Source of the DNA: Streptacidiphilus albus JL83
Lineage (GTDB): Bacteria > Actinomycetota > Actinomycetes > Streptomycetales > Streptomycetaceae
Assembly: GCF_000744705.1 (NCBI RefSeq)
Contig: NZ_JQML01000001.1
Location: forward strand, 8,442,017 to 8,506,016
Reading direction: 5' to 3'
DNA length: 64,000 nt
Shown: positions 49,201 to 56,790 of the stretch, in pieces
Layout of the letters: each line of letters begins with the position of its first letter
Position numbering within the stretch: the stretch's first letter is position 1
Program-made: the position numbers and the translations under genes
The notes under the pieces: model-generated
Seen by the model: the letters and a program-made list of their open reading frames with translations, nothing else
Told to the model about the DNA's origin: nothing
The model's database searches: none

Positions 49201-52200
49201 GGTTCGCTGGCCGGTTCCTTCACCCTGAAGGACGACGACGGCACGACAACGGTGTTCACCAAGTCCGACGGAGCGCTGACGACCTGGCAGGTCTCCAGCA
49301 CCTTCCTGCCGACCTCGAACTCCACCACCACGGTCACCTACCAGACCGTGACCGTGAACGGCGTCAAGGTCGCCCACCCCAAGTACATGATCGCGCCCAC
49401 CAGCGCCGTGGACGCCGCGACCTGCCAGACCACCACCGCCGCCGGCACCCCCGCCACCGGATGCCGGGTGATGGAGTACCTGTACGCCGTCACCACCACC
49501 GGCACCTCCACCGCGTTCGGCGACTTTGCCGGGCAGGTCAAGGAGATCCGGCTGTGGACCACCGAGCCTGGCGCCACCGCCGGCAGCGTCAAGGTCCTGG
49601 CCCACTACACCTACGACGACCAGGGCCGCCTGCGCGAGACCTCGGACCCCCGCACCACCCCCAACCTCAAGACCAGCTACACCTACGACAGCGACGGACG
49701 CGTCACCACCCAGGCCGACCCCGGCCAACTGCCCTGGACCTTCAACTACGCCCAGGTCGGCACCAGCCCTGTCGCAGGCAAGGGAATGCTCACCTCCGCC
49801 TCCCGACCCGCGCTCAAGCAGGGTTCGGCCACCGACACCGACGGCACCGCGAGCACCACCGTCGTCTACAACGTCCCGCTGGCCGGCGCGAACGCACCGA
49901 ACGCGATGGGGCCGACAGATGTCGCCGCCTGGAGCCAGAGCGATGCCCCCAGCGACGCCACCGCACTCTTCCCCGCCGACCAGGAACCCAAGAGCAGCGA
50001 CGGCAGCGCACTCGGCAAGAGCGACTACCAGCGCGCGACCGTCACCTACACCGACGCCTCCGGACGCCAGGTCAACACCGCCGCTCCCGGCGGCCGGATC
50101 ACCACCACCGAGTACGACCAGTACGGCAACACCGTGCGCGAGCTGAGCGCGGGCAACCGCGAACTGGCTCTGGGCACTGCCGACTGGCAGGCCGCCCAGC
50201 GACGGGACCTGGGCATCGACGGGAAGAGCACCGCCGAACGGGCCACCGCACTGTCCACCGTCACCACCTACAACACCACCGCCGTACCGGCGGACGCCGG
50301 GAGCGACAAGGACACCGACCCCACCGTCACCGGCCAGCGCAAGCTCGAGGAGACCGGGCCACTGCACCAGGTCACCCTCGCCGCCCCGCTGAAGGCCGGC
50401 ACGGGCGGCACCGACCTGCCCGCCGGCGCGGTCACCCCCGCCCGCGAGCACACCCGCTACGCCTACGACCAGGGCCGCCCCACCGACGGCACCGCCACCA
50501 CCGTCAACCAGACCACCACCACCTCGGTCGGTGCCCTGGTCGACGGCTACCCCGCCGACGGCGACGTGCACACCAGCACCACCGCCTACGACTGGGCCAA
50601 GGGCCTGCCCGTCAAGACGGTCAACGACCCCGCCGGCCTCAAGATTACCAAGACCACCACGTACGACGCCCAGGGCCGGGTCACCTCCACCACCCTGCCC
50701 AAGTCCACCGGGAACGACGCGGGGACCACCCGCACCACCTACTGGAGCGCCACCGGCACCGGCACCTGCCAGGGCCACCCCGAATGGGCCGACCTGACCT
50801 GCTCCACCGGACCCGCGGCCGACATCACCAGCGGCGGCAGCAACCCCACCCAGCTCCCGACCAAGACCACCACCTACGACCGCTACGGCAACCCCGCCGC
50901 CGTCACCGAGACCGCGAACAGCACCACCCGCACCACCACCGACACCTACGACAACGCCGGACGCCCGATCAAGGTCGCCGTCTCCGGCGGCACCGGGACC
51001 GCGGTCGCGGACACCACCACCGCCTACGACCCGGCCACCGGCAGCAAGACCTCGGTCACCGCAGACGGCAGGACCGTTGGCTACACCTACGACGCACTCG
51101 GACGCCAGATCCAGTACACGGACGGCAACGGCGGCACCACCAGCACCGCCTACGACGCACTGGACCGCCCGGTCACCGTCACCGACAACCTCTCCACCAC
51201 CGGCTACACCTACAACAGCGAGGGACAGGTCGTCGAGCAGACCGACTCGGTCGCCGGCACCACCAGGGCCGAGTACGACGCGGACGGCCAGCTCACCGCC
51301 GAGCACCTGCCCGGCAGCACCGACCTGCTGATCGCCCACGACACCACCGGCCAGGTCACCGGCCGCGCCTACACCCGCAACGGGACCGCCGTCACCGGCG
51401 ACTACGCCCGCTACACCGTCCACGGCCAGCAGGCCGCCCACTCCGCCGACACCGGACTCTCCGCCTACCAGGCCAACACCTACGACGCCGCCGGCCGGCT
51501 CACCGCCGTCAGCGACACCCAGGGCACCACCACCACCCGGCGCGGCTACACCTTCGACGCCGACACCAACCGCACCGCCCTGACCACTTCCGTCGACAAC
51601 CCCGACGGAACCGCCGGCACCCCGACCAGCACCAACTACACCTACGACAGCGCCGACCGCCTGCAGACCGCCAACGCCACCGTCTACGACGCCTTCGGCC
51701 GCACCATCGCCCAGGCCGACGGCAGCCAACTCGCCTACTTCACCAACGACCTCGTCCAGCGCGAGACCAACGGCGCCACCCGCCAGACCTGGACCCTCGA
51801 CCCGGCCGGCCGCCCCGCCGCCTGGAGCACCGAAAGCAGCACCAACGGCACCTGGACCACCACCGCCACCAAGGCCAACCACTACAACGGCGACAGCGAC
51901 AGCCCCGCCTGGACCACCGAGGACGCCACCGGCACTGTGACCCGCAACGTGCACGGCATCGACGGCGACCTCGCCGCCACCACAGACGCCACTGGCAACA
52001 CCGTTCTGCAACTCGCCAATATCCACGGCGACACCACCGTCCAACTCCCGCTGGACACCGCCAAGAATCCCGGCGCCCAGTCGGCCGACGAATACGGCAA
52101 CCCCACCATCGGCACCCCCACCAGCCGCTACGGCTGGCTCGGCGCCAAACAACGCTCCGCTGAGACCCCCACCGGCCTCGTCCTCATGGGCGTCCGCCTC

Positions 52201-52668
52201 TACAACCCCGCGACCGGACGTTTCCTGAGCGTCGACCCCGTCCCGGGCGGCAGCGACAACGGCTACGAGTACGGCGGCGGGGATCCCGTCAACCACTTCG
52301 ACCTCGACGGCCGCATGTGGGGCGGCTCCTGGTTCCAGCAGAAGTGGCGCAACCCCAACGTGCGGCACTGGGTCTACGGCGTCCGCGCAGCCGCTGCTGT
52401 CGTCAGCCCAGTCAAAAAGATTCGCTTCGTCGGCAGGGCGATCAGGAATCCCTCCCGTACCCTGCGGGCCTGTGCCAGGGCCAGCATATGGGGCAAGAAG
52501 AGCTGCTACTCCTCACTCACCGGAATTCCCAGCGCCCTCAACTACGGCCGGAAGGCGATCAGGAACTACTCCTACATGCGTGACTACAACCGCGCACTGA
52601 CGTATACGGACCGAGAGAATATTTGCCGCCGGTATACTGGCTATCGTGGCCGGGGCTCCTGCGACTAG
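46294..52668 (+). CDS. Secreted Rhs/YD-repeat polymorphic-toxin-like protein
   Basis: This 2124-residue protein starts with a signal peptide (basic start, hydrophobic residues about 15-30). A DNRLRE-type segment at about 330-530 and Ig/Fn3-like stretches to about 900 follow. YD repeats (YTYDxxGR type) begin near 1106 and run to about 1900. The Rhs core (GVRLYNPATGRFLSVDPVPG, ending PVNHFDLDG) is at about 1946-2006. In this family the repeats form a shell around a C-terminal toxin tip released by cleavage near the core. The tip here is residues 2007-2124, basic, with four Cys and many Tyr/Arg, and I do not recognise it. Base composition falls over the tip codons, a usual sign of tip exchange. 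The start has GAGGAG upstream. Confidence 0.92.
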   Translation: MNVSGRGRARRLRSIAAATAVLLAAEAAVLIESSGQAVAVGRAAAASTGVDAKGLGPAEAQDRASALLTARLQQRRIEVLDARTDASQTFANPDGTLTVSASAEPVRVLSDGQWVPLDATLKVSGPGTVAPVRSESALVLSGGGTGPLARMTVDGKELSLSWPAALPEPVLAGATATYPNVLASGVDLQLTATVSGGVEETLVVKNAEAAADPALADLALATSTSKGSTLSADAGGNLSVKDPGGRTVVTSPAPVMWDSATSTAPAPAADSPAPAPAAAPGLSGGANAAGSEKVKVASRDTAPATRSSARVPGSHAHQGRVKVRLDRQRLHLAPDASMLSATGTVFPLYIDPAFVPHPASGTTLHYAQVQQGYPTTSNYDAAPGSGLGVGYQGFSTPKGIERSYYALSVPAEIYNSRILSATFNTKVTYAAASGSNSTTVNAFSTCGIDATTTWNNQPCHDSRGNANYPGPNAAKTFTTTGQSPNQALSFDITASMQLVAQLGYRTWDFELANATETDSTDLVRFSANPTYSITYDTPPATPTGLTAAPTATAGYTAGATPTLSASATDANSDTVRLDYQILSGTTVKSSGSSAFVNPGTAAPWTGTTKLADGPYAWQARAWDGNQYSAWTAAQPLTVDTTAPANTTVTSKDFTANSWSGTPDASGSFTGDFTLTPPSTDAATVAMQLDDGPWTSTATTGAPFTRTLTFKAGKHTLIAKTHDAAGNLATGTYYVFYAGAGAALTSPNTGDRPARRVNLTAQGLTGYTGATYQYRLGETDTWHNVPAKDVRRNTDGSTPAAWPVPVTGGAPAPLTWNITDTLAEDSPVDLRVLFTDGTATAGSPVATVTLDRDAGTAPALTAGPASVNALTGDATLSATDASAFGMTVTRSASSRRPANGSQQEGQASIFGPQWTAGTTAEVTDSDWSFVRKTSLTSVALVDKDGNQTGFTAAASGGWKPEPGAEALTLTGSLAGSFTLKDDDGTTTVFTKSDGALTTWQVSSTFLPTSNSTTTVTYQTVTVNGVKVAHPKYMIAPTSAVDAATCQTTTAAGTPATGCRVMEYLYAVTTTGTSTAFGDFAGQVKEIRLWTTEPGATAGSVKVLAHYTYDDQGRLRETSDPRTTPNLKTSYTYDSDGRVTTQADPGQLPWTFNYAQVGTSPVAGKGMLTSASRPALKQGSATDTDGTASTTVVYNVPLAGANAPNAMGPTDVAAWSQSDAPSDATALFPADQEPKSSDGSALGKSDYQRATVTYTDASGRQVNTAAPGGRITTTEYDQYGNTVRELSAGNRELALGTADWQAAQRRDLGIDGKSTAERATALSTVTTYNTTAVPADAGSDKDTDPTVTGQRKLEETGPLHQVTLAAPLKAGTGGTDLPAGAVTPAREHTRYAYDQGRPTDGTATTVNQTTTTSVGALVDGYPADGDVHTSTTAYDWAKGLPVKTVNDPAGLKITKTTTYDAQGRVTSTTLPKSTGNDAGTTRTTYWSATGTGTCQGHPEWADLTCSTGPAADITSGGSNPTQLPTKTTTYDRYGNPAAVTETANSTTRTTTDTYDNAGRPIKVAVSGGTGTAVADTTTAYDPATGSKTSVTADGRTVGYTYDALGRQIQYTDGNGGTTSTAYDALDRPVTVTDNLSTTGYTYNSEGQVVEQTDSVAGTTRAEYDADGQLTAEHLPGSTDLLIAHDTTGQVTGRAYTRNGTAVTGDYARYTVHGQQAAHSADTGLSAYQANTYDAAGRLTAVSDTQGTTTTRRGYTFDADTNRTALTTSVDNPDGTAGTPTSTNYTYDSADRLQTANATVYDAFGRTIAQADGSQLAYFTNDLVQRETNGATRQTWTLDPAGRPAAWSTESSTNGTWTTTATKANHYNGDSDSPAWTTEDATGTVTRNVHGIDGDLAATTDATGNTVLQLANIHGDTTVQLPLDTAKNPGAQSADEYGNPTIGTPTSRYGWLGAKQRSAETPTGLVLMGVRLYNPATGRFLSVDPVPGGSDNGYEYGGGDPVNHFDLDGRMWGGSWFQQKWRNPNVRHWVYGVRAAAAVVSPVKKIRFVGRAIRNPSRTLRACARASIWGKKSCYSSLTGIPSALNYGRKAIRNYSYMRDYNRALTYTDRENICRRYTGYRGRGSCD

Positions 52669-52691
52669 TCCAACCCTAACGGGGAGAGCGA

Positions 52692-52726
52692 GCCGGGTGC
52701 GGGCAGCCAAATTTTCCGCACCCGGC
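52692..52726 (+). terminator. Perfect hairpin after the Rhs gene
   Basis: GCCGGGTGCGG (52692-52702) and CCGCACCCGGC (52716-52726) form an 11-bp perfect stem around a 13-base loop. It starts 24 bases after the Rhs stop and precedes the small gene at 52772, so that gene may depend on read-through or its own promoter. Confidence 0.7.
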
Positions 52727-52771
52727 CGTTGGCAGCGAGCACAGCAATAGATCAGGAAATGAGCAGTCTTA

Positions 52772-52900
52772 ATGGATATCCTTGCGGCCGCGTTCTCTGC
52801 AATCATGCGTTTCATTGACGTCACTAATGCAGTTGTCACGGGGAGTCAGTTCACGGACTGGCTGAAGAAGAAACTCCACCGCTCGGGGACAGGCGACTGA
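52772..52900 (+). CDS. Small 42-residue protein behind the Rhs tip
   Basis: The predicted peptide starts MDILAAAFSAIMRFID, has a hydrophobic or amphipathic first half, and ends in a WLKKKLHR basic part. I recognise no family. It lies 103 bases after the Rhs stop, where an immunity gene would be expected, and the DNA is less GC-rich than its neighbours, like the tip. The ribosome site is weak (AGGAAA about 13 bases upstream), which lowers confidence. It could be a small immunity protein, a membrane-active peptide or a chance frame. Confidence 0.4.
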   Translation: MDILAAAFSAIMRFIDVTNAVVTGSQFTDWLKKKLHRSGTGD

Positions 52901-53001
52901 CCCAATCCGCAATTCACAATCCCAAATTCGCCTGCCAAATTGTGGGTCGAGCCGTCGAAGGACGGTGCCCGAAGGTCCGCCATGGGCGTTTCAAAGTCCC
53001 G

Positions 53002-53419
53002 ATGAGCATGCGGGTCTGGCCTCCACCCGACCACCGGTCGCTTTCTGCAGACGGACCCGGTTCCCGGTGGAAACGGGAACGCGTACACCTGCCCCGCGGA
53101 TCCGGTGACCGGCTACGACCTCACCGGAATGTACAAGTGGACGTTCGGCTGGGTCAGCGGAACCATCCACCTGAACAAGAACGAGACTGCCAGGACCACG
53201 AGGGCAGCACAGTTCATCGGCTTCATCAACGGGGTAGCCGGCATATTCGCCCTGACGGGCATACCCGGGCTCCTCGCCAAGTGGGTCGCGCTCAATGCGG
53301 CCGGGGTCGCGTGGAAGGCAGCCGGTGCCAACTCGCGTCACCACTGCGTGAAGCTCAAGTGGCCCATCGGATATCCCGGGCTCCTTTCCGGTGAGTACAG
53401 CGGCGGATACTGCAGGTAA
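53002..53419 (+). pseudogene. Displaced Rhs core plus second C-terminal tip, frameshifted
   Basis: Translation of 53015-53419 gives HPTTGRFLQTDPVPGG, then PADPVTGYDLTG, an Rhs core end matching the one in the gene upstream, followed by a tip of about 100 residues. A TGA at 53003-53005 closes that frame. The missing start of the core (ATG CGG GTC TGG at 53008) is one base out of frame, with the shift near GGCCTCC (53018-53024). The tip has a central hydrophobic stretch (about FIGFINGVAGIFALTGIPG) and ends SGGYCR. It looks like an orphan tip cassette that can replace the active tip by recombination. A GTG at 53105 could still express the tip alone. Confidence 0.7.
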
Positions 53420-53500
53420 TCCGCGTTCGATCCGCTGGTGGCGGGCGGCCCGAGGGTCGTCGGAGCCGTCCGCCGCCACCGCCCGACCCGGGGAGAAGTC

Positions 53501-53710
53501 ATGTTCGGCGAAGCACGGTCCCTCGTTCGTCGCTGGGCGGCCTGGCGCCGGGTATCCGGTTTCACCATCGCCCTCGACCTGCTCATCCTGGCCTTCCTGC
53601 TGCTCGTCGCGGCAGCCGAGCCGAATGCCCTGTCGATCGCCTGCTGTTGCGTCGCAGCCTGCAATCTGACGCTGGATTCCCTCGCTCTCGCCCAGGGACC
53701 TCGGCCGTGA
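53501..53710 (+). CDS. Small two-TM protein, candidate immunity protein
   Basis: This 69-residue protein has two hydrophobic segments (about residues 20-39 and 44-62) with a CCC cluster in the second. I chose ATG 53501 because GGGAGAAG lies just upstream; a longer frame upstream lacks membrane-protein character. It begins 81 bases after the orphan tip and ends four bases before a perfect terminator. Polymorphic-toxin immunity genes usually lie directly behind their tip, and membrane-acting tips have membrane immunity proteins. Function is therefore inferred from position only. Confidence 0.6.
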   Translation: MFGEARSLVRRWAAWRRVSGFTIALDLLILAFLLLVAAAEPNALSIACCCVAACNLTLDSLALAQGPRP

Positions 53711-53714
53711 CTCC

Positions 53715-53753
53715 GCCTCCGGTGCCCGGACCACCGGGACCGGCACCGGAGGC
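53715..53753 (+). terminator. Perfect hairpin closing the Rhs locus
   Basis: GCCTCCGGTGCC (53715-53726) and GGCACCGGAGGC (53742-53753) form a 12-bp perfect stem with a 15-base loop. It begins four bases after the stop of the small membrane protein, which also supports that gene being real. Confidence 0.82.
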
Positions 53754-53841
53754 ACCCGCGAGCCGTGCTGTCCTCGGCATCCGGTGGTCGTACTGTCGGT
53801 CCTGAATCCGATCCGGATCCCGTTACCGAGGAGGGCTTCCG

Positions 53842-54423
53842 ATGCGCAGCGTTACCTGTTCGATGGGTGTCTCGCTCGACGGCTACATCGTCGGGCCGGA
53901 CGGCCGCTTCGACTGGACGGAGCCCGACGAGGAGGTCTTCCGCTTCGTCACCGACGAGATTCGCCAGGTCGGCGTCCACCTGTTGGGACGACGGCTGTAC
54001 GAGACGATGCTGTACTGGGAGACCGCCGACCAGGATCCGTCGCTCGACGACTCGATGCTCGAATGGGCCGCGCTCTGGAAGCCGTTGCCGAAGGTGGTGT
54101 TCTCCACCACCCTGTCGGCGGTGCAGGGCACTGCCCGGCTGGCCGCCGGCGGCCTCGCGGAGGAGATCGAGCGGTTGCGGGCCGAGCCGGGGGAGGGCGA
54201 CATCGCGATCGGCGGTGCGACTCTCGCCGCAGAGGCGGCGGCAGCGGGTCTGATCGACGAGTACCGGCCCAGGGTCCACCCGGTGCTGGTCGGCGGTGGC
54301 ATTCCGTTCTTTCCCCAGCACGAGCGCCGGGTGGATCTCGAACTCGTCGAGACCCGCACCTTCGGCTCGGGCATCGTCCACCTCCGCTACCGCGTGCCGC
54401 GCCGGTCGGCTGATCCGCGTTGA
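53842..54423 (+). CDS. Dihydrofolate reductase-like protein (RibD C-terminal family)
   Basis: The protein has 193 residues. The start (SMGVSLDGYIVGPDGRFDW) and the later GGATLAAEAAAAGLIDEY and PVLVGGGIPFF stretches are the usual marks of the RibD-C/DHFR-like family, which binds NADPH. Most members have no known substrate. GAGGAG lies before the ATG. It stands alone between two terminators and converges with the FUSC gene, sharing a hairpin that overlaps both stop codons. Confidence 0.92.
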   Translation: MRSVTCSMGVSLDGYIVGPDGRFDWTEPDEEVFRFVTDEIRQVGVHLLGRRLYETMLYWETADQDPSLDDSMLEWAALWKPLPKVVFSTTLSAVQGTARLAAGGLAEEIERLRAEPGEGDIAIGGATLAAEAAAAGLIDEYRPRVHPVLVGGGIPFFPQHERRVDLELVETRTFGSGIVHLRYRVPRRSADPR

Positions 54424-54443
54424 CCCGGGTCGCGCCCCGGTCA
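54421..54443. terminator. Bidirectional hairpin overlapping both stop codons
   Basis: TGACCCGGG (54421-54429) and CCCCGGTCA (54435-54443) pair at 8 of 9 positions around a 5-base loop. The first three bases are the stop of the DHFR-like gene and the last three are the stop of the FUSC gene. The 17-base gap is nearly all hairpin, so it probably ends both transcripts. Confidence 0.55.
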
Positions 54444-56024
54444 GGCTTCCACCGACTGCGTCGGCGGGTGTTCCAGCTGGCGTTGGGTGCTGCCGTAGAC
54501 CTCGGCTATGACCCGGGTCGCCGTGTCGATCTCCCGTAGCGCCTGCGCCGTCCGCCCGTCTCCGGCGGCCGCCCAGTTGAGCGGGCGGTGGATGGCCCCC
54601 TCCCGCCGCCCGAGGTGGCGCCGCGCCCCGGCGACGTTGCCGGAGACGCCCTTGAGCAGCCGTGCCATCGCGGCGAGGGCGGGGCTGTCGGGACTCTCGG
54701 CCTCGGTCGCCAGCGCCTCGACGGCCGGCCCGCAGGCCCGCAGCGCCTCCAGGGCGTCCGCCCGGTGCGCCGGGACCGCGTCGGCGGTCGTCCCGCGCAG
54801 CGAATGCCGGAGCGCGTGCAGTCGTCCGTGGGCCCGGGTCGGGGGTGCGACCAGTTCGAGCTGGACCAGGCTCGCCCGGAATTCCCCCGCGTGCCGTCGC
54901 AGTGCCTCCGGCTCCTGCCGGGCCACTGCCGCCAGTACCTCCTGGAGCGCGGCCAGGCACCCGGCGAGCCGTTTGCGCAGCACGTCCGCGCTCCTGACCG
55001 GGAGCACGAACCAGGCCACCAGGACCGCCAGCGCCCCGCCGATCAGGATCTGGGCGAGCCGTTCGCCGAGGAGCCCGACATGCGTCTCGCCGAAGTAGCC
55101 CTGGAGCAGCGAGAGCACCGAGGTGACGCAGCCGGCCCAGTACGCGTAGTTGATGGTCCGCAGCCAGCTGCCGAGCGCGAGCGCGACCAGGATGAGGGCG
55201 ACCGCCACGTTGTCGCGCGGCGGGAACAGGCCGGCCAGCAGGGTCGCGACGACGGTGCCGACGGTCGCCCCCGCGACGCGCTGCAGGGACTTGTACAGCA
55301 CGTCCCCGCGCCCCCGGTTGCCGCTGTTCACGACGAACGCCGTGATCACGATCCAGCTCCAGTGCGGCGCGAAGAAGCTCCGCCCGATGACGAAGGCCAG
55401 TGCCAGGGACAGCCCCAGCTGCGCGGCCATCCGGGTGCTCGCCGGAATGCGGGCGGAGGAGCGGGGCTGCGGAGCGGCAGGGGTCCCGCGCGGCAGCGGC
55501 GGCACCCATCCGATCCGCTCGGCCAGGGCCTGGGCGAGCCAGACCCAGCAGTACGCCACCACCGAGGCGACCGCGGCCCAGAGCATCGAGCGCCCGACCG
55601 GGGGCATCGCGCCGGGGAGCTGCGGGACCGGAGTGATCAGCAGGGCGAGGAAGGGCAGCGCGATCAGCGTGCCCAGCCGTGTGCCCCAGGGGCCGAAGCG
55701 CCGCAGCCAGACGCCGGTGGCGAGGGCGGCGACGAACAGGGTGTCCGCGACGTCCGGGTGCTCGACGAACAGCCGCCCCACCTCGGTGCACGCCAGGGAG
55801 AGGACCGGCAGGACCGCCAGGGTGAGGAGCCGGTGCCGGGTGTCGCCGGTGCGCTGGGTGCGGCCCAGCGTCATCCCGAGGACCACGGTCAGCACGACGA
55901 TCGAGGGCCCGAGCTGCTCGACGTGGTCGAGCAGCAGCCCGGAACCGAAGCATGCCAGCAGCGTGGCCACCTGCACTGCGACCGGCCTGATGTTACGCAG
56001 TGCGTACCATCCAGAGGTCATCAC
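54441..56024 (-). CDS. FUSC-family membrane protein (aromatic acid exporter type)
   Basis: This 527-residue protein has two sets of hydrophobic segments (about residues 10-170 and 200-350) with a central basic linker. The second set carries the FUSC pattern (WIVITAFVVNSGNRGRGDVLYKSLQRVAGATVGT). A soluble helical tail follows. Relatives such as AaeB export aromatic acids. GTG at 56024 and ATG at 56021 are adjacent, with GGGGAG upstream. It is divergent from a MarR regulator 74 bases away, the common arrangement for an exporter and its ligand-sensing repressor. Confidence 0.9.
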   Translation of the reverse strand: MMTSGWYALRNIRPVAVQVATLLACFGSGLLLDHVEQLGPSIVVLTVVLGMTLGRTQRTGDTRHRLLTLAVLPVLSLACTEVGRLFVEHPDVADTLFVAALATGVWLRRFGPWGTRLGTLIALPFLALLITPVPQLPGAMPPVGRSMLWAAVASVVAYCWVWLAQALAERIGWVPPLPRGTPAAPQPRSSARIPASTRMAAQLGLSLALAFVIGRSFFAPHWSWIVITAFVVNSGNRGRGDVLYKSLQRVAGATVGTVVATLLAGLFPPRDNVAVALILVALALGSWLRTINYAYWAGCVTSVLSLLQGYFGETHVGLLGERLAQILIGGALAVLVAWFVLPVRSADVLRKRLAGCLAALQEVLAAVARQEPEALRRHAGEFRASLVQLELVAPPTRAHGRLHALRHSLRGTTADAVPAHRADALEALRACGPAVEALATEAESPDSPALAAMARLLKGVSGNVAGARRHLGRREGAIHRPLNWAAAGDGRTAQALREIDTATRVIAEVYGSTQRQLEHPPTQSVEA

Positions 56025-56098
56025 GTCTCCCCGTTCCGCCGATGAACGTCCACTGCGCTGTTCCGTCGATGGAAAATGCTACGTGCTAGCGTACGATT
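56025..56098. promoter_or_regulatory. Shared FUSC/marR promoter-operator region
   Basis: The 74 bases between divergent starts must carry both promoters. Near the marR side, TACG-TGCTAG-CGTA (56080-56093) is a small inverted repeat that could be the MarR site. TAGCGT at 56087-56092 would serve as a -10 for a transcript starting at the marR ATG, which has no ribosome site. All of this is by eye. Confidence 0.4.
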
Positions 56099-56701
56099 AT
56101 GGCGAACGATTTCCCGCCCGCAGCACCTGGGCCCGAGCCCACTGCCGGGCCCGTCCCCGAGCCGGCGCCCGAACTGGCGCCCGAACTGGCGCCCGAGCTG
56201 GTCGCGCAGATCCGGCGCGGGGCCGGCCGGCTGGCCCGGCGCCTGCGGCTGGAGCGGCCGGTCGATTCGCTGAGCCCGACCAAGATCGCCGTCCTCGGCC
56301 ACATCCGCCGCTGGGGCGCCGCCACGCCGGGCGAGATCGCCTGGGCCGAGCGGCTCCAGCCGCAATCCCTGACCCGCACCTTCGCCGAGCTGGAGAGCGA
56401 TGGCCTGATCACCCGGGAGCGGGACGAACAGGACCGCAGGCAGTACCTCCTCGGGCTCACCCACGCGGGTCTGCTGGCCGTCGCGGCGGACATGGAGGCG
56501 CGCGACGCCTGGCTCAGCGAGGCGCTGCTCGCCGAGCTCACCGAGACCGAACGGCAGGTGCTCTACCTGGCCGGGGTGCTGATGGACCGTCTGTCCGGGC
56601 GGGGCCAGTTGCCGCACAGGCAGAGACGGAGCGCCGGCGGGCCGGGTCCCGAGCAGGGCGGCCCCGGCCCCCGCGAGCGGGAGCACGACGAGGCCGAGTG
56701 A
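56099..56701 (+). CDS. MarR-family transcriptional regulator with odd C-terminal tail
   Basis: This 200-residue protein has a Pro/Glu/Ala-rich start (residues 1-35, with APEL repeats), then a MarR winged helix (SPTKIAVLGHIRRWG, TPGEIAWAERLQPQSLTRTFAELE, wing DEQDRRQYLLGLT). MarR proteins usually repress neighbours until a small ligand binds; here the divergent FUSC exporter is the obvious target. The fold ends near residue 165. The last 35 residues are Gly/Arg/Glu-rich and overlap, antisense, the relic of a transporter gene, so the tail was probably gained when the convergent gene decayed. No ribosome site precedes the ATG, so the mRNA may be leaderless. Confidence 0.9.
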   Translation: MANDFPPAAPGPEPTAGPVPEPAPELAPELAPELVAQIRRGAGRLARRLRLERPVDSLSPTKIAVLGHIRRWGAATPGEIAWAERLQPQSLTRTFAELESDGLITRERDEQDRRQYLLGLTHAGLLAVAADMEARDAWLSEALLAELTETERQVLYLAGVLMDRLSGRGQLPHRQRRSAGGPGPEQGGPGPREREHDEAE

Positions 56702-56777
56702 GACCAACCGCGATGCCGAGGATGATCAGGTAGTAGGCGTAGCCGAAGGAGTGGACGGCGACGCGGGACGGCGCCGC
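56636..56777 (-). pseudogene. Relic of an MFS transporter C-terminus
   Basis: On the minus strand, SRVAVHSFGYAYYLIILGIA is followed, after a one-base shift near 56704-56710, by VSLGLVVLPLAGAGAALLGT. Joined, they read like the last membrane helix and tail of an MFS exporter. The relic lies under the marR 3' end and the gap to the intact MFS gene. It has no start and is too short to be functional. Low-complexity GC-rich DNA could mimic this, so the call is moderate. Confidence 0.45.
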
Positions 56778-56790
56778 GTGTCGGCGAAGT

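Noticed and set aside
49029..52163. Long plus-strand and minus-strand frames within the Rhs gene
   Set aside because: They are shadows of the YD repeats; translation is His/Arg-rich repetition in one phase and Gly/Val-rich in the other.
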